Of a DNA stretch of 64,000 nucleotides, positions 34,002 to 42,937 are shown one piece after another. A program made the position numbers and the translations under genes. The notes beneath the pieces were generated by a model. It saw only the letters and a list, made by a program, of their open reading frames with translations. It was not told the origin of the DNA and did not search any database. Source of the stretch: Phycisphaerales bacterium (GTDB taxonomy: Bacteria > Planctomycetota > Phycisphaerae > Phycisphaerales > UBA1924); NCBI GenBank assembly GCA_040221175.1, contig JAVJVK010000001.1, positions 434,001 through 498,000 of the forward strand, in the 5' to 3' direction. Each line of letters begins with the position of its first letter. Position 1 is the first letter of the stretch.

Positions 34002-34862
34002 ATGTCCGCGGGAGAGGACTTGCCCGAAGCGATCGGATCGCCGCTTCCGGCCGGTGTGCGGCCCGTGGTGGTCGCATCGCATCGCCGCTCGGGCACGCAC
34101 TTGATGCTCGACTTCCTCCGCCGGCAATTCGAGGCGTGTTGCCCACCGTTCCGCCTGGGCGTCAACCCGCATCGATACCTGTACTTTGTCATCGATCGCT
34201 TCCGACCCGAGCATCGATCGCATGTGGGCGTGCAGGCGTGCCAGCGCATGATGGCCACGGCGCCCATGCCGGCGTTGAAGACCCATAGCACGCCCGATTT
34301 TCCGGGCATCATCGCCGAAGCCAGGCCTTTGTGCGAGGCGGCCCTGCGCGAGGGCGTGGTGCTCTACTGCGTCCGCGACGTTCGGGCGGTGCTCGCGAGC
34401 CTTCATGCGTTCGAGCGTGTGACGAAGGAAACAGCGGCAAGATCATTATCGGACTACATCAGACAGGATGTTGGCGGGCGGAATCGCGTTCGATACTGGG
34501 CCGACCATGTCCAGGCTTGGTCGAACCTGTCGCCCGCGGCTCAGGTCATTCGATACGAGCACATGGTCGGTGATCCGGGGTCCATGCTCGCTCACCTTGC
34601 TGCCTGGCTCGGTCAGGAACCACGACGCCGAGAGCCCCTGCTTCCGCCCAAGCTCAAGTATCGCCAACAGTTGTGGCTCGCCCGTCTCACGGGTATCCCA
34701 GAGAGCACCAATGTTATGGGACGAAAACTGGGCGTCCGGCCTCACGACTGGCGGACCGCCTACACCGACGCCGACTTAGCCTTCCTGGAAGAGCATGCCG
34801 GAGACACCATGCGAACGTTGGGGTACATCTCTGGCGACGATTGGAATGCCAGCCCGGCATGA
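34002..34862 (+). CDS. sulfotransferase (PAPS-dependent family)
   Basis: The 286-aa protein begins with the PAPS-binding motif VVVASHRRSGTHLMLDFL and has the 3'-phosphate-binding segment YCVRDVRAVLASLHAFERV. The C-terminal half (VIRYEHMVGDPGSMLAHLAAWLG) has the family's helix after the EDL-type motif. It marks the start of the polysaccharide locus. Substrate unknown; a sugar chain or nucleotide-sugar intermediate is plausible. The supply of PAPS is not encoded in this window. Confidence 0.88.
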   Translation: MSAGEDLPEAIGSPLPAGVRPVVVASHRRSGTHLMLDFLRRQFEACCPPFRLGVNPHRYLYFVIDRFRPEHRSHVGVQACQRMMATAPMPALKTHSTPDFPGIIAEARPLCEAALREGVVLYCVRDVRAVLASLHAFERVTKETAARSLSDYIRQDVGGRNRVRYWADHVQAWSNLSPAAQVIRYEHMVGDPGSMLAHLAAWLGQEPRRREPLLPPKLKYRQQLWLARLTGIPESTNVMGRKLGVRPHDWRTAYTDADLAFLEEHAGDTMRTLGYISGDDWNASPA

Positions 34863-35021
34863 ACACGGCGACCCCGCCGGGCGAACCAGCGATCCGGCGG
34901 ACGATCGTGCGAAGGTGTGTTCCGGACGACGAGCGCTCTAGCATCCGTCGACCCCGCGAGACGGCCTGAGATCGCGGGTTGTTTTTGTGTCATCGAGGCT
35001 CAGGTCCATCGAGGAGCGGAC

Positions 35022-36071
35022 ATGCCGGGCGAGTTGGTTGTAGTTGCGGGCGGTGGTGGTTTCATCGGCGGGCACTTGGCTGCGGACCTGCTGCGTCAGG
35101 GTTTCCGAGTGCGTTCGGTCGATCGCAAGCCGATGGAAGAGTGGTACCAGGTCCACAACGACGCCGAGAACCTCGTGGCCGACCTCAACGGCATCGATGC
35201 CTGCCGACAGGCCTGCCAGGGGGCCGACCAGGTCTACCAACTCGCCGCCGATATGGGTGGCATGGGCTTCATCGAGACCCACAAGGCCGAGTGCATGCTC
35301 AGCGTGCTGATCAATACGCACATGCTCATGGCCGCCCGTGACGCGGGGGTCAAGAAGTTCTTCTACAGCTCCTCGGCGTGCGTCTACAACGGCGACAAGC
35401 AGACCGACGAGGACGTCGTCGCCCTGAAGGAAGAAGACGCCTACCCCGCCCTGCCCGAAGATGGTTACGGGTGGGAGAAGCTCTTCAGCGAGCGCATGTG
35501 CCGACACTTCCGCGAGGACTATGGCATGTACACCCGCGTGGCCCGCTACCACAACGTGTACGGCCCCTTCGGCACCTGGGAGGGCGGCCGCGAGAAGGCG
35601 CCCGCCGCCATGTGCCGCAAAGTAATCGAGGCCAAGCTCAGCGGCGATCATTCGATCGAGATCTGGGGCGATGGCAAGCAGACCCGTTCGTTCATGTACA
35701 TCGACGACTGCGTCAACGGCAGCCAGAAGATCATGAACAGCGACAGCATCGAGCCGCTGAACCTGGGCAGCAACGAGCTGGTGACCATCAACGGCCTGGT
35801 CGACATCGTCGAGGACATCGCCGGTATCAAGCTCGACCGCAAGTACAACCTCGACGCGCCTAAGGGCGTGAACGGCCGCAACAGCGACAACACGCTCATC
35901 GAGAGCGAGATCGGCTGGTCACCCTCCATCCGCTTGCGCGACGGCATGGAAAAGACGTACAAGTGGATCTACGACGAGCACATGAAGAAGTACAACGGCA
36001 AGGTGCCTCAGCGCGAGGCCGCCCCCAAGGGCGCTCACGTGGGCAAGGCCAAGGCGGGCGCTGCCGGTTGA
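35022..36071 (+). CDS. GDP-mannose 3,5-epimerase, plant-type
   Basis: This enzyme converts GDP-D-mannose to GDP-L-galactose or GDP-L-gulose. The 349-aa sequence follows the plant GME pattern closely: GMGFIETHKAECM, SSSACVY (C120), DGYGWEK (Y149, K153), NVYGPFGTWEGGREKAPAAMCRK (K192) and IWGDGKQTRSFMYIDDCV. The residues match the catalytic Cys, Tyr and Lys of the Arabidopsis enzyme. The NAD motif GGGGFIGGHLA is at the N-terminus. The C-terminal tail KGAHVGKAKAGAAG is Lys/Ala-rich. GAGGAG precedes the ATG at 35022. In this locus it likely supplies an L-sugar for the polysaccharide. Confidence 0.9.
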   Translation: MPGELVVVAGGGGFIGGHLAADLLRQGFRVRSVDRKPMEEWYQVHNDAENLVADLNGIDACRQACQGADQVYQLAADMGGMGFIETHKAECMLSVLINTHMLMAARDAGVKKFFYSSSACVYNGDKQTDEDVVALKEEDAYPALPEDGYGWEKLFSERMCRHFREDYGMYTRVARYHNVYGPFGTWEGGREKAPAAMCRKVIEAKLSGDHSIEIWGDGKQTRSFMYIDDCVNGSQKIMNSDSIEPLNLGSNELVTINGLVDIVEDIAGIKLDRKYNLDAPKGVNGRNSDNTLIESEIGWSPSIRLRDGMEKTYKWIYDEHMKKYNGKVPQREAAPKGAHVGKAKAGAAG

Positions 36072-36100
36072 GAGCGGCAAGGTACGAGGGAGAGATTGAC

Positions 36101-37162
36101 GTGAGTACGCGAACACTATCTATTCTCGCGGCGATGGCGATCGCCACGATCGGCGCGCCGCTGGTCATTGCGCAGGGTGAGGCCGAGCCAGCGATCGCGA
36201 CGCCGGCACAAGACCTGCATCCTGCCGCGATGAAGATCGCCGAACAAGTGGTCAAGGCGCTCGGTGGCCGCGACCGCGTCGCCGCAATCAAAACGCTCCG
36301 GGTCGTGACGCACGATGCCGAGCACGCCAGCCTGAAGTACGAGCATCACTGGTCCCGCAACGGCGGCTGGGCGCTGAAGGTACTCCAGGAGGAGTATCCT
36401 CCGCAGATCACCGCATCCTCGGGCGACCTTTCGTGGCGGCAGAATGCACTCGACGAGGCGCCATCGCTCATCAGCGGGGAGCAGGTCTCGTCGGCGCGTC
36501 GCTCGGTTGACTCCCATGTGAGGCTCGCGACGCTGCCGTCGTACGCCCGCGAACGATTCGCCTCGTTCACGGTGGGCGAGCCGACCGAGTTCAACGGCGC
36601 CGGCGTCACGGTCCTGCAATTCGAGGAGAAGGACAGCGATGCGTCCGGCGTGATCTATGTCAACGCCGATTCGATGATGCCCGAGGGTTGGCAGCGGTTC
36701 TGGCCCAAGCAGGGCGGCGGCCGGCACACGATGCTGGAAATCTTCCACGAATGGGCGCCGACCGAGGGCGTGCAGTTCTTGCGGAAGTGGACGACCCAGT
36801 CGGACATGTTCGGCATGGAATCGCCGGTGACTGTTGTTGAGACGGTCGAAGTTAATACGCTCAAGGCCACCGACTTTGAACCGCCCGCAGAACTCAAGGA
36901 GCAGGTCCGGCGTGCCGCAGAAGCGGCCAAGACGGAGGGCGACGAGCCGATCGCGTTGGAGGACTTGGACGATGCTTCACGCGAGCAGGCGAAGGCGATA
37001 TTGAACGATCTCCGATCGCTCGACGCGGACACCAAGCGAGAGGCCTTGAACGAAGGCCAATCAATGCTTGATCAGGTCGACGATCCTCAGCAGCGCCTCA
37101 TGGTTCGCTACGTCATTCAAGAATTGAAGGCCATGCTGGAAGCCGAGGATGGCTCTGGCTGA
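36101..37162 (+). CDS. exported LolA-fold-like protein, first of two paralogs
   Basis: The 353-aa protein starts at GTG 36101 with a signal peptide (LSILAAMAIATIGAPLVIAQG). It contains AAMKIAEQVVKALGGRDRVAAIKTLRVVTHDAEHASLKYEHHWSRNGGWALKV and alternating strands, similar to LolA/RseB-type half-barrels. The C-terminal part is helical (DDPQQRLMVRYVIQELKAML). Residue pattern and the end (M-x-RYVIQELK) are shared with the next gene, so these are tandem paralogs. Function is unknown; binding of a lipid or polysaccharide component is possible. Confidence 0.65.
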   Translation: MSTRTLSILAAMAIATIGAPLVIAQGEAEPAIATPAQDLHPAAMKIAEQVVKALGGRDRVAAIKTLRVVTHDAEHASLKYEHHWSRNGGWALKVLQEEYPPQITASSGDLSWRQNALDEAPSLISGEQVSSARRSVDSHVRLATLPSYARERFASFTVGEPTEFNGAGVTVLQFEEKDSDASGVIYVNADSMMPEGWQRFWPKQGGGRHTMLEIFHEWAPTEGVQFLRKWTTQSDMFGMESPVTVVETVEVNTLKATDFEPPAELKEQVRRAAEAAKTEGDEPIALEDLDDASREQAKAILNDLRSLDADTKREALNEGQSMLDQVDDPQQRLMVRYVIQELKAMLEAEDGSG

Positions 37163-37249
37163 AGACGACCGGATTCGCAGAATTCGGTCGCCCAGCACTC
37201 ATCGCCGCATACGCGGTGTACCACCAACACGATCCGAAGGGAGAATCCC

Positions 37250-38314
37250 ATGCAACGACTTAATTCGACTTCCCTGGCCCTGTGCCTCCTGCTTGCCGCC
37301 GGTGCTCCGACACTGGCCCAGAACAGCGGCAGCATCGGCCAGCAGGCGGCGCCTTCGGCCAAGCAGGACAGCAACCTGCCCAACATTGACAAGGTCTTGA
37401 GCAGCGCTGTCGAGTCCATCGGCGGTCGCGAGAAGCTCGAAGAGATCAAGAACCTGCACACCGTGATGACGATGTCGGTGATGGGTTCAACCATTACCAC
37501 CGAGAACAAGTGGTCGCGTGAGGGCGGCCGATTCAACTCGAGCCAGAGCCCCTTCGGGAACTCGGAGATGGGCACCGACGGCAAGGTCGCCTGGATGAAG
37601 ATGCCCGGCGATCGATACGTGATCATGGAAGAAGAGCAGGCCAAGCAGTTGGACGGCCAGGCCTCGCTGCACATGAACCTGCTCGATCCCAAGCGGATGC
37701 GCGAAGACATGGAAACGCTCGAGGTCGTGGCGCAAGAAGAGTTCAACGGCAACGCCGCGTACAAGGTCCGCTTCGTGCCCAAGGACAACCAGGGCAGCGG
37801 CTTCATGTACTTCGATGCCCGCGACGGTCGGCCCCTGGGCATGACCCAGACCGACGAGACGCCCATGGGCAAGCAGACCACCACCATCACCCTGGGCGAC
37901 TGGAAGACGATCGAGGGCGTCCAGTTCTTCCACAAGATGACCATCGAGTCGCCCAACATGCCCGGCGGCTCGGTCGAGATGAAGGTGACCAAGCTCGAAG
38001 TGAATGCTTTGGACGAGTCCACCTTCGAGCTGCCCGAGCAGGTGAAGGAACTGGCCGCGAGTGAGGAGGCCGGCGAGGGCGAGGGCGAGGGCGACCAGGG
38101 CTCGGCCAACGCGGGCGATGAGATCAAGCTCGAAGATCTCGCCGAGGCCCACCAGGAGCGGGCCAGGATGATGGTGGAGCAGATGAAGTCGGGCGGCAAG
38201 GAGGCCATCGATCGCATGTTGCCTCGCCTCGAGCAGACGCTCGAGAGCATGCCCGAGGGCGATGACAAGCTCACCATGCGCTACGTCATCCAGGAACTCA
38301 AGAAGGTAAAGTAA
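37250..38314 (+). CDS. exported LolA-fold-like protein, second paralog
   Basis: At 354 aa, it has a signal peptide (LALCLLLAAGAPTLAQ) and begins VLSSAVESIGGREKLEEIKNLHTVMTMSVMGSTITTENKWSREGG, parallel to its neighbour. After the domain comes a Glu/Gly-rich stretch (SEEAGEGEGEGDQG) and a helical end (MRYVIQELKKVK). GAAGGGAG lies before the ATG. Both paralogs may act on the exported polymer, but I see no catalytic motif. Confidence 0.68.
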   Translation: MQRLNSTSLALCLLLAAGAPTLAQNSGSIGQQAAPSAKQDSNLPNIDKVLSSAVESIGGREKLEEIKNLHTVMTMSVMGSTITTENKWSREGGRFNSSQSPFGNSEMGTDGKVAWMKMPGDRYVIMEEEQAKQLDGQASLHMNLLDPKRMREDMETLEVVAQEEFNGNAAYKVRFVPKDNQGSGFMYFDARDGRPLGMTQTDETPMGKQTTTITLGDWKTIEGVQFFHKMTIESPNMPGGSVEMKVTKLEVNALDESTFELPEQVKELAASEEAGEGEGEGDQGSANAGDEIKLEDLAEAHQERARMMVEQMKSGGKEAIDRMLPRLEQTLESMPEGDDKLTMRYVIQELKKVK

Positions 38315-38352
38315 CTCGCCGAAGAGAAGCACGTGCTGCGAAGGGAGCGGGC

Positions 38353-39276
38353 ATGATCGGACGCATCAAGGCGGCCTTGCCCGCTTCTCTTGTGAAATTC
38401 AATCGCGTGAGTCAGCGATTCGGGGCCACCGTGCTCCCGAACCACTTCTACTCCGAGATTCCCGATTTCAATGAACTCAGGCGGTCGACCGGCTGGCGAG
38501 CGCCGATGTCGATGACCGGCATCGATGCGGCATCGCTCGATGATCAGATCGCATCATTGCGTTCGTGGCTGGAGGAAGGGGGGCGCGCGGGCGACGTAGC
38601 CGGCGTGCACGGCCGGGCGTGCGACGCAAACGGCGAGGGCGGATTCGGGCCGATGGAGGCCCAGGCGATCTATTCGTTTATCGTCCATCAGAAGCCGGCG
38701 AAGATCGCGCAGGTCGGCTGCGGCGTGTCCACCGCCATCATCCTCGAGGCGGCGCGCGATGCCGGCTATGAACCGACGCTCGTGTGCGTCGAGCCCTATC
38801 CCACGCCCATGCTTCAGGACTTTGCACGCCAGGGCAGGCTGACCCTCCACAGCGCCAAGGCGCAGGACGTGCCGCGCGACGAACTGGCGTCCATGGCCGA
38901 TGGCGGCTTCCTGTTCGTCGACTCGTCGCATACTCTGCGGCCGGGCAGCGAGGTCATCGTGCTCATCAGCGAGATCCTGCCGCGGCTGTCCGAAGGAACC
39001 TGGGCCCACTTCCACGACATCTACTTCCCCTTCGATTACGGGCCGGCATTGCTCGACGAAGGGATCTTCCAGTTTCGGGAGAACACGCTGCTCTACGCGT
39101 ACCTCGTCGACAACGCACGCTGGCGGGTGGAAGTCTGCATGTCGATGCTCCATCACCAACGGCAGGACGCGCTGAAGGGCGTGCTGCTCGACTACCGGCC
39201 CATGCCCATGAACCAGGGCTTGCGAGCGGGCGAGGGGCACTTCCCTGCTTCGGCGTACATCCGGGCCGCCCGTTGA
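38353..39276 (+). CDS. class I SAM-dependent methyltransferase (Methyltransf_24 type)
   Basis: The 307-aa protein has AKIAQVGCGVSTAIILEAARDAGYEPTLVCVEPYPTPML, the SAM-binding GxGxS segment and the acidic strand end, then FLFVDSSHTLRPGSEV and THFHDIYFPFDYG-type sequence (WAHFHDIYFPF). This branch often lies in polysaccharide or secondary-metabolite clusters. Its N-terminal about 90 residues are extra. The substrate is not inferable. Confidence 0.8.
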   Translation: MIGRIKAALPASLVKFNRVSQRFGATVLPNHFYSEIPDFNELRRSTGWRAPMSMTGIDAASLDDQIASLRSWLEEGGRAGDVAGVHGRACDANGEGGFGPMEAQAIYSFIVHQKPAKIAQVGCGVSTAIILEAARDAGYEPTLVCVEPYPTPMLQDFARQGRLTLHSAKAQDVPRDELASMADGGFLFVDSSHTLRPGSEVIVLISEILPRLSEGTWAHFHDIYFPFDYGPALLDEGIFQFRENTLLYAYLVDNARWRVEVCMSMLHHQRQDALKGVLLDYRPMPMNQGLRAGEGHFPASAYIRAAR

Positions 39277-39293
39277 CCGATATACCATCCGCG

Positions 39294-40601
39294 ATGCCTG
39301 GGTCTGACGACCAGAACAAGCCGGTGTTATTGGTCCTGAGCCAGGTCTATGTGCCCGATCCGGCCAGCGTGGGCCAACACATGCACGACGCCGCCGCGGA
39401 GATGGCGCGACGCGGCTGGCGCGTCATGGTGTATGCCGCCGCCAACGGGTACGAAGACGCGTCGGTTCGCTACGAACGCAGCCAGACGCTCGATGGCGTC
39501 GAGATCCGCCGGCTCCCGCTGTCGAGCTTCGGCAAGAAGGCCCTACCGATTCGCGTGCTGGCGGGCGTGCTGTTCCTGATCCAGGCCATCCTGCTCGGGC
39601 TGCGGGTGCGCAACGTCCAGGCGGTACTCGTCAGCACCAGCCCACCGTTCACTGGCGCGTTCGGTACGGTGCTGGCACGGCTGAAGCGGGCGGCCCTGGT
39701 CTTCTGGGTCATGGACCTCAATCCCGACCAACTCATCCAGACCGGCGCCATCGGGCCTCGCCACCCCGCGGCCGTCGTCTTCGATGCCGGCAATCGATTG
39801 ACCCTGCGACGCTGCGATGGCGTCGTCGCGCTCGATCGATTCATGGCCGAGCGAGTCAATCGGAAGGTCGACGTGCGTGACCGCATGGCGATCCTGCCGC
39901 CGTGGCCGCACGAGGACCACATCGAGCCGGTCGAGCACGAGGACAACGACTTTCGCAAGCAGCACGGCCTCGACGGCAAGTTCGTGGTCATGTACTCTGG
40001 CAACCACGGCATGACCACGTCGGTGACCACCGTACTGGATGCGGCGCTGCGATTGCGCGATCGGGAAGACATCGTCTTCATGTTCATCGGCGGCGGCGTG
40101 GGCAAGGCCGACGTCCGTCGCGTGATCGAGGAACACCAGCCGGCAAACATCATCGATCTGCCCTACCAGCCCTTCGAGCGGCTGCGATACTCCCTGTCGG
40201 CGGCCGATCTCCACGTGGTCACGATGGTCGACGCGGCGGTGGGCTGCATCCATCCCTGCAAGGTCTACGGGGCAATGGCGGTGGGGCGACCCATCCTGTT
40301 CGTGGGGCCAAGCCCCAGCCACGTGACCGACCTTCTCGACGGTCAGGGCGTCGGCTGGCGCGTGGCCGACGGCGACGGAGAAGCGTGTGCCCGGCAGATC
40401 GAGGCCATTGCCGCCACGCCCCGCCAGGAACTCGCCCAGATGGGCCGCCGGGCCCGTTCGTACATCGACGAGCGCTACACCCAGGCACGGCTCCTGGGGG
40501 CATTCTGCGACGAAGTCGAGAAGGCCGTGAGGCGCCGCAAGCCCGACCTTCGGCCTGCAACGCCACCGGCCCAATCGGACCGAGCGCAGGCCGGCGTCTG
40601 A
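39294..40601 (+). CDS. glycosyltransferase family 4 (WcaI-like)
   Basis: The 435-aa protein has an N-terminal domain with VLLVLSQVYVPDPASVGQHMHDAAAEMARRGWRV and a membrane-contacting helix pair (IRVLAGVLFLIQAILLGL). The C-terminal domain has FVVMYSGNHGMTTSVTTVLDAAL and FMFIGGGVGKADVRRVIEE, with CIHPCKVYGAMAVGRPILFVG at the donor site. The start (39294) lies 18 bases after the methyltransferase stop. The likely acceptor is a lipid-linked sugar. Confidence 0.88.
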   Translation: MPGSDDQNKPVLLVLSQVYVPDPASVGQHMHDAAAEMARRGWRVMVYAAANGYEDASVRYERSQTLDGVEIRRLPLSSFGKKALPIRVLAGVLFLIQAILLGLRVRNVQAVLVSTSPPFTGAFGTVLARLKRAALVFWVMDLNPDQLIQTGAIGPRHPAAVVFDAGNRLTLRRCDGVVALDRFMAERVNRKVDVRDRMAILPPWPHEDHIEPVEHEDNDFRKQHGLDGKFVVMYSGNHGMTTSVTTVLDAALRLRDREDIVFMFIGGGVGKADVRRVIEEHQPANIIDLPYQPFERLRYSLSAADLHVVTMVDAAVGCIHPCKVYGAMAVGRPILFVGPSPSHVTDLLDGQGVGWRVADGDGEACARQIEAIAATPRQELAQMGRRARSYIDERYTQARLLGAFCDEVEKAVRRRKPDLRPATPPAQSDRAQAGV

Positions 40602-40658
40602 CCGATCTTGGAACAGGCGGACAACGTAGGGAGGGCCGGATGGACGCCGCTGAGGCGT

Positions 40659-40698
40659 ACGATCGCTTCCTTGCGAGAGCGATTGGCGATCGTTTTTT
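40659..40698 (+). terminator. intrinsic terminator after the GT4 gene
   Basis: ACGATCGC (40659-40666) pairs with GCGATCGT (40686-40693), and six Ts follow (40693-40698). It separates the GT4 gene from the FkbH-like gene, which may start with a promoter just downstream (TTGGCG, then TATGTG 16 bases later). Confidence 0.6.
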
Positions 40699-40728
40699 GT
40701 TTGGTATGTGTGGTGCGGGAGTTGAGCG

Positions 40729-42681
40729 TTGTCTGAGCGAGGAGAGGGTCAGCCCCAGCCCAAGTCACGGGCCGAGGTCGAGCAGGACATCGGTGCAGCT
40801 CTCGCGCAGCCCGACGAGGCTTCTCGTGCCACGCGGGCTCGACTGGCGTGCCACGGGCTGATGTCCGTATGGCGGGCTAATCCGGCCGCGGCGCCTTGGG
40901 TAGCGGCTCGATTCCAGGAACTCGCCCCGGCGCTCGCGGCGCCCACGTGTGATCTGCTCGTGCTTCGCAGTTGTACATTCGAGCCGGTGACGCCCTTTGC
41001 TCGGGCGTGTGCGGCGGAGTTCGGCCTCGTTCTGCGCATTCGCTTCGGGGAATTCAACGCCTGGACGCAGGAGATGCTCTCGCCCGCGTCGGTGGTGTAT
41101 CGAGATCCGTCGCCCGACGTCGTGCTCGTGGCGGTGCAAACACGCGACGTGTCGCCCGCGCTGTGGTTCGATGCCGCGACGCTTGATGCCGATACCCTGG
41201 TTGAAGAAGCGGACCGTGCCGTCGAGAGCTTGCTGGGGCCGCTCCGTACGCTGCGGGAGCGCAGCCGGGCGGCCATCATCATTCATTCGCTCGAGAAACC
41301 GCCGCAGGCCTCGATGGGGGTGTTGGAATCAACGACGCCGGGCGGCCAGAGCCAGTCCGCCGCGATCGATCGCATCAATAGCCGCCTTCGCGAGGCCGCC
41401 GCCGAGATGTCGGGCGTGTACGTTCTGGACTACGACGGCCTGATCGCGCGTTTCGGTCGAGATCGCTGGTACGACGAAGACAAGTTCTTGACCGTCCGCC
41501 TGCCGATGATCGCCGAGGCGCTGCTGCCGCTGGCCCGGGAATGGACGCGGTACCTGATGCCGGTGATGGGCCGACAGGCCAAGTGTCTGGTTCTGGATCT
41601 GGACAACACGCTCTGGGGCGGAGTGATCGGCGAAGATGGACTGGAAGGCATCAAGCTGGGCGTGGAGTATCCCGGGGCGCATTATGCTGCCATTCAGCGG
41701 GTCTCGCGAGACATGGCACAGCGTGGAATTCTGCTGGCGCTGTGCAGCAAGAACAACCCCGATGACGCCATGGAACCTTTCGAGAAGCACGCGCACATGG
41801 TGCTCAAGCCTGATCACTTCGCAGCGGTTCGCGTGAACTGGGTCGACAAGGCCCAGAACCTGCGGGAGATCGCATCGGAGCTGAATATCGGCATCGATTC
41901 GCTGGTCTTCCTCGACGACAATCCGATCGAGCGCGAACTGGTGCGAAGCCTCGTTCCCGAGGTCACCGTGCTCGAGCCGGCCAGCGACCGACCCCAAGAC
42001 CTGCTGACGGCGCTGCGCGCATGTCCGCTCTTCGAGCGACTGGCGCTGAGCGACGATGATCGCAAGCGCGGCCAGATGTACGCCCAGCAGCGACAGCGAA
42101 CCGAACTCCAGAGCAGCGCGGGTTCCATCGAGGAGTACCTGCGATCACTCGAAATGGAAGCCGATATCGGCTTGCTGGATGCAAACGCCAACGCCGCGGT
42201 GATCGAGCGCGTGGCCCAGTTGACGCAGAAGACCAACCAACTGAACATGACGACGCGCCGTTATGCTGTTCAGGACATCCAGGCGATGGCCGGCGACGCG
42301 GCGTATCGGGTCTATTGGATCAGCGTGCGTGACCGCTTCGGGGACAATGGCATCGTTGGCGTGATGATCGTGACCGTCGGCGAACGCGCGTGGGAGTTCG
42401 ACACGTTCCTTATGTCGTGCCGAGTCATCGGCCGGACGGTCGAAACGTCGATGCTCGCGACCGTGGCCGAGCATGCCCGACAGGCCGGTGCGTCGACCTT
42501 GCAGGGCTGGTTCCTGCCGACGAGAAAGAACCCGCCCGCCGAGGCAATCTACCGGGATCATGGGTTCGAGGCAGCGCAGCATGACGAGCAGGGCGTACTC
42601 TGGACGCTCGACCTCGAGCACGCGTCGATCGAGCATCCCGAGTGGATCACCCGTCGCGTAATGCTGCCAACGCCAGCCTGA
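40729..42681 (+). CDS. FkbH-like HAD-IIIC family enzyme
   Basis: In known cases FkbH enzymes take 1,3-bisphosphoglycerate, remove phosphate and load the glyceryl group on an acyl carrier protein. This 650-aa protein has the FkbH-type N-terminal domain (to about 260), a HAD domain with CLVLDLDNTLWGGVIGEDG and FLDDNPIERE, and a C-terminal GNAT-like domain (about 470-640). The start is TTG at 40729, after GGGAG. The ACP gene follows after 25 bases. In this locus the loaded group is probably a polysaccharide decoration. Confidence 0.87.
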   Translation: MSERGEGQPQPKSRAEVEQDIGAALAQPDEASRATRARLACHGLMSVWRANPAAAPWVAARFQELAPALAAPTCDLLVLRSCTFEPVTPFARACAAEFGLVLRIRFGEFNAWTQEMLSPASVVYRDPSPDVVLVAVQTRDVSPALWFDAATLDADTLVEEADRAVESLLGPLRTLRERSRAAIIIHSLEKPPQASMGVLESTTPGGQSQSAAIDRINSRLREAAAEMSGVYVLDYDGLIARFGRDRWYDEDKFLTVRLPMIAEALLPLAREWTRYLMPVMGRQAKCLVLDLDNTLWGGVIGEDGLEGIKLGVEYPGAHYAAIQRVSRDMAQRGILLALCSKNNPDDAMEPFEKHAHMVLKPDHFAAVRVNWVDKAQNLREIASELNIGIDSLVFLDDNPIERELVRSLVPEVTVLEPASDRPQDLLTALRACPLFERLALSDDDRKRGQMYAQQRQRTELQSSAGSIEEYLRSLEMEADIGLLDANANAAVIERVAQLTQKTNQLNMTTRRYAVQDIQAMAGDAAYRVYWISVRDRFGDNGIVGVMIVTVGERAWEFDTFLMSCRVIGRTVETSMLATVAEHARQAGASTLQGWFLPTRKNPPAEAIYRDHGFEAAQHDEQGVLWTLDLEHASIEHPEWITRRVMLPTPA

Positions 42682-42706
42682 AAGTTCGCCAGATCGGAGT
42701 TCGTGC

Positions 42707-42937
42707 ATGCCCGAATCAACGCTCGAGACCACTTGTCAGATCATTGGCGACGCGCTGGGCCTACCGCCTGTTCCCGAGGACGCGTCACCCGAGTCGATCG
42801 AGGCGTGGGACAGCATCGCGCACCTGAACATCGTGATGGCGCTGGAGGGCGCCTTTGGCGTGACCTTCGACCCCGATGAGATCCCTGAATTGGTCTCGCC
42901 CCGAGCCATCGCGACCAGGGTGGAGGCCAAGCGCTGA
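42707..42937 (+). CDS. acyl carrier protein
   Basis: A 76-aa protein with the phosphopantetheine site as AWDSIAHLNIVMALEGAFG (Ser36), in the DS(L/I) form used by FkbH partners and type II carriers. It sits between the FkbH-like and GNAT genes, so it probably carries a C3 acyl unit between them. Its stop codon overlaps the likely CTG start of the following gene. Confidence 0.92.
   Translation: MPESTLETTCQIIGDALGLPPVPEDASPESIEAWDSIAHLNIVMALEGAFGVTFDPDEIPELVSPRAIATRVEAKR

Noticed and set aside
40640-40861. Possible 73-aa small gene starting MDAAEAYDRFLARAIG, with GGAGGG upstream
   Set aside because: The ribosome site is good, but the frame crosses a terminator hairpin and the start of the FkbH-like gene and soon turns Ser/Arg-rich. 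Not enough support.
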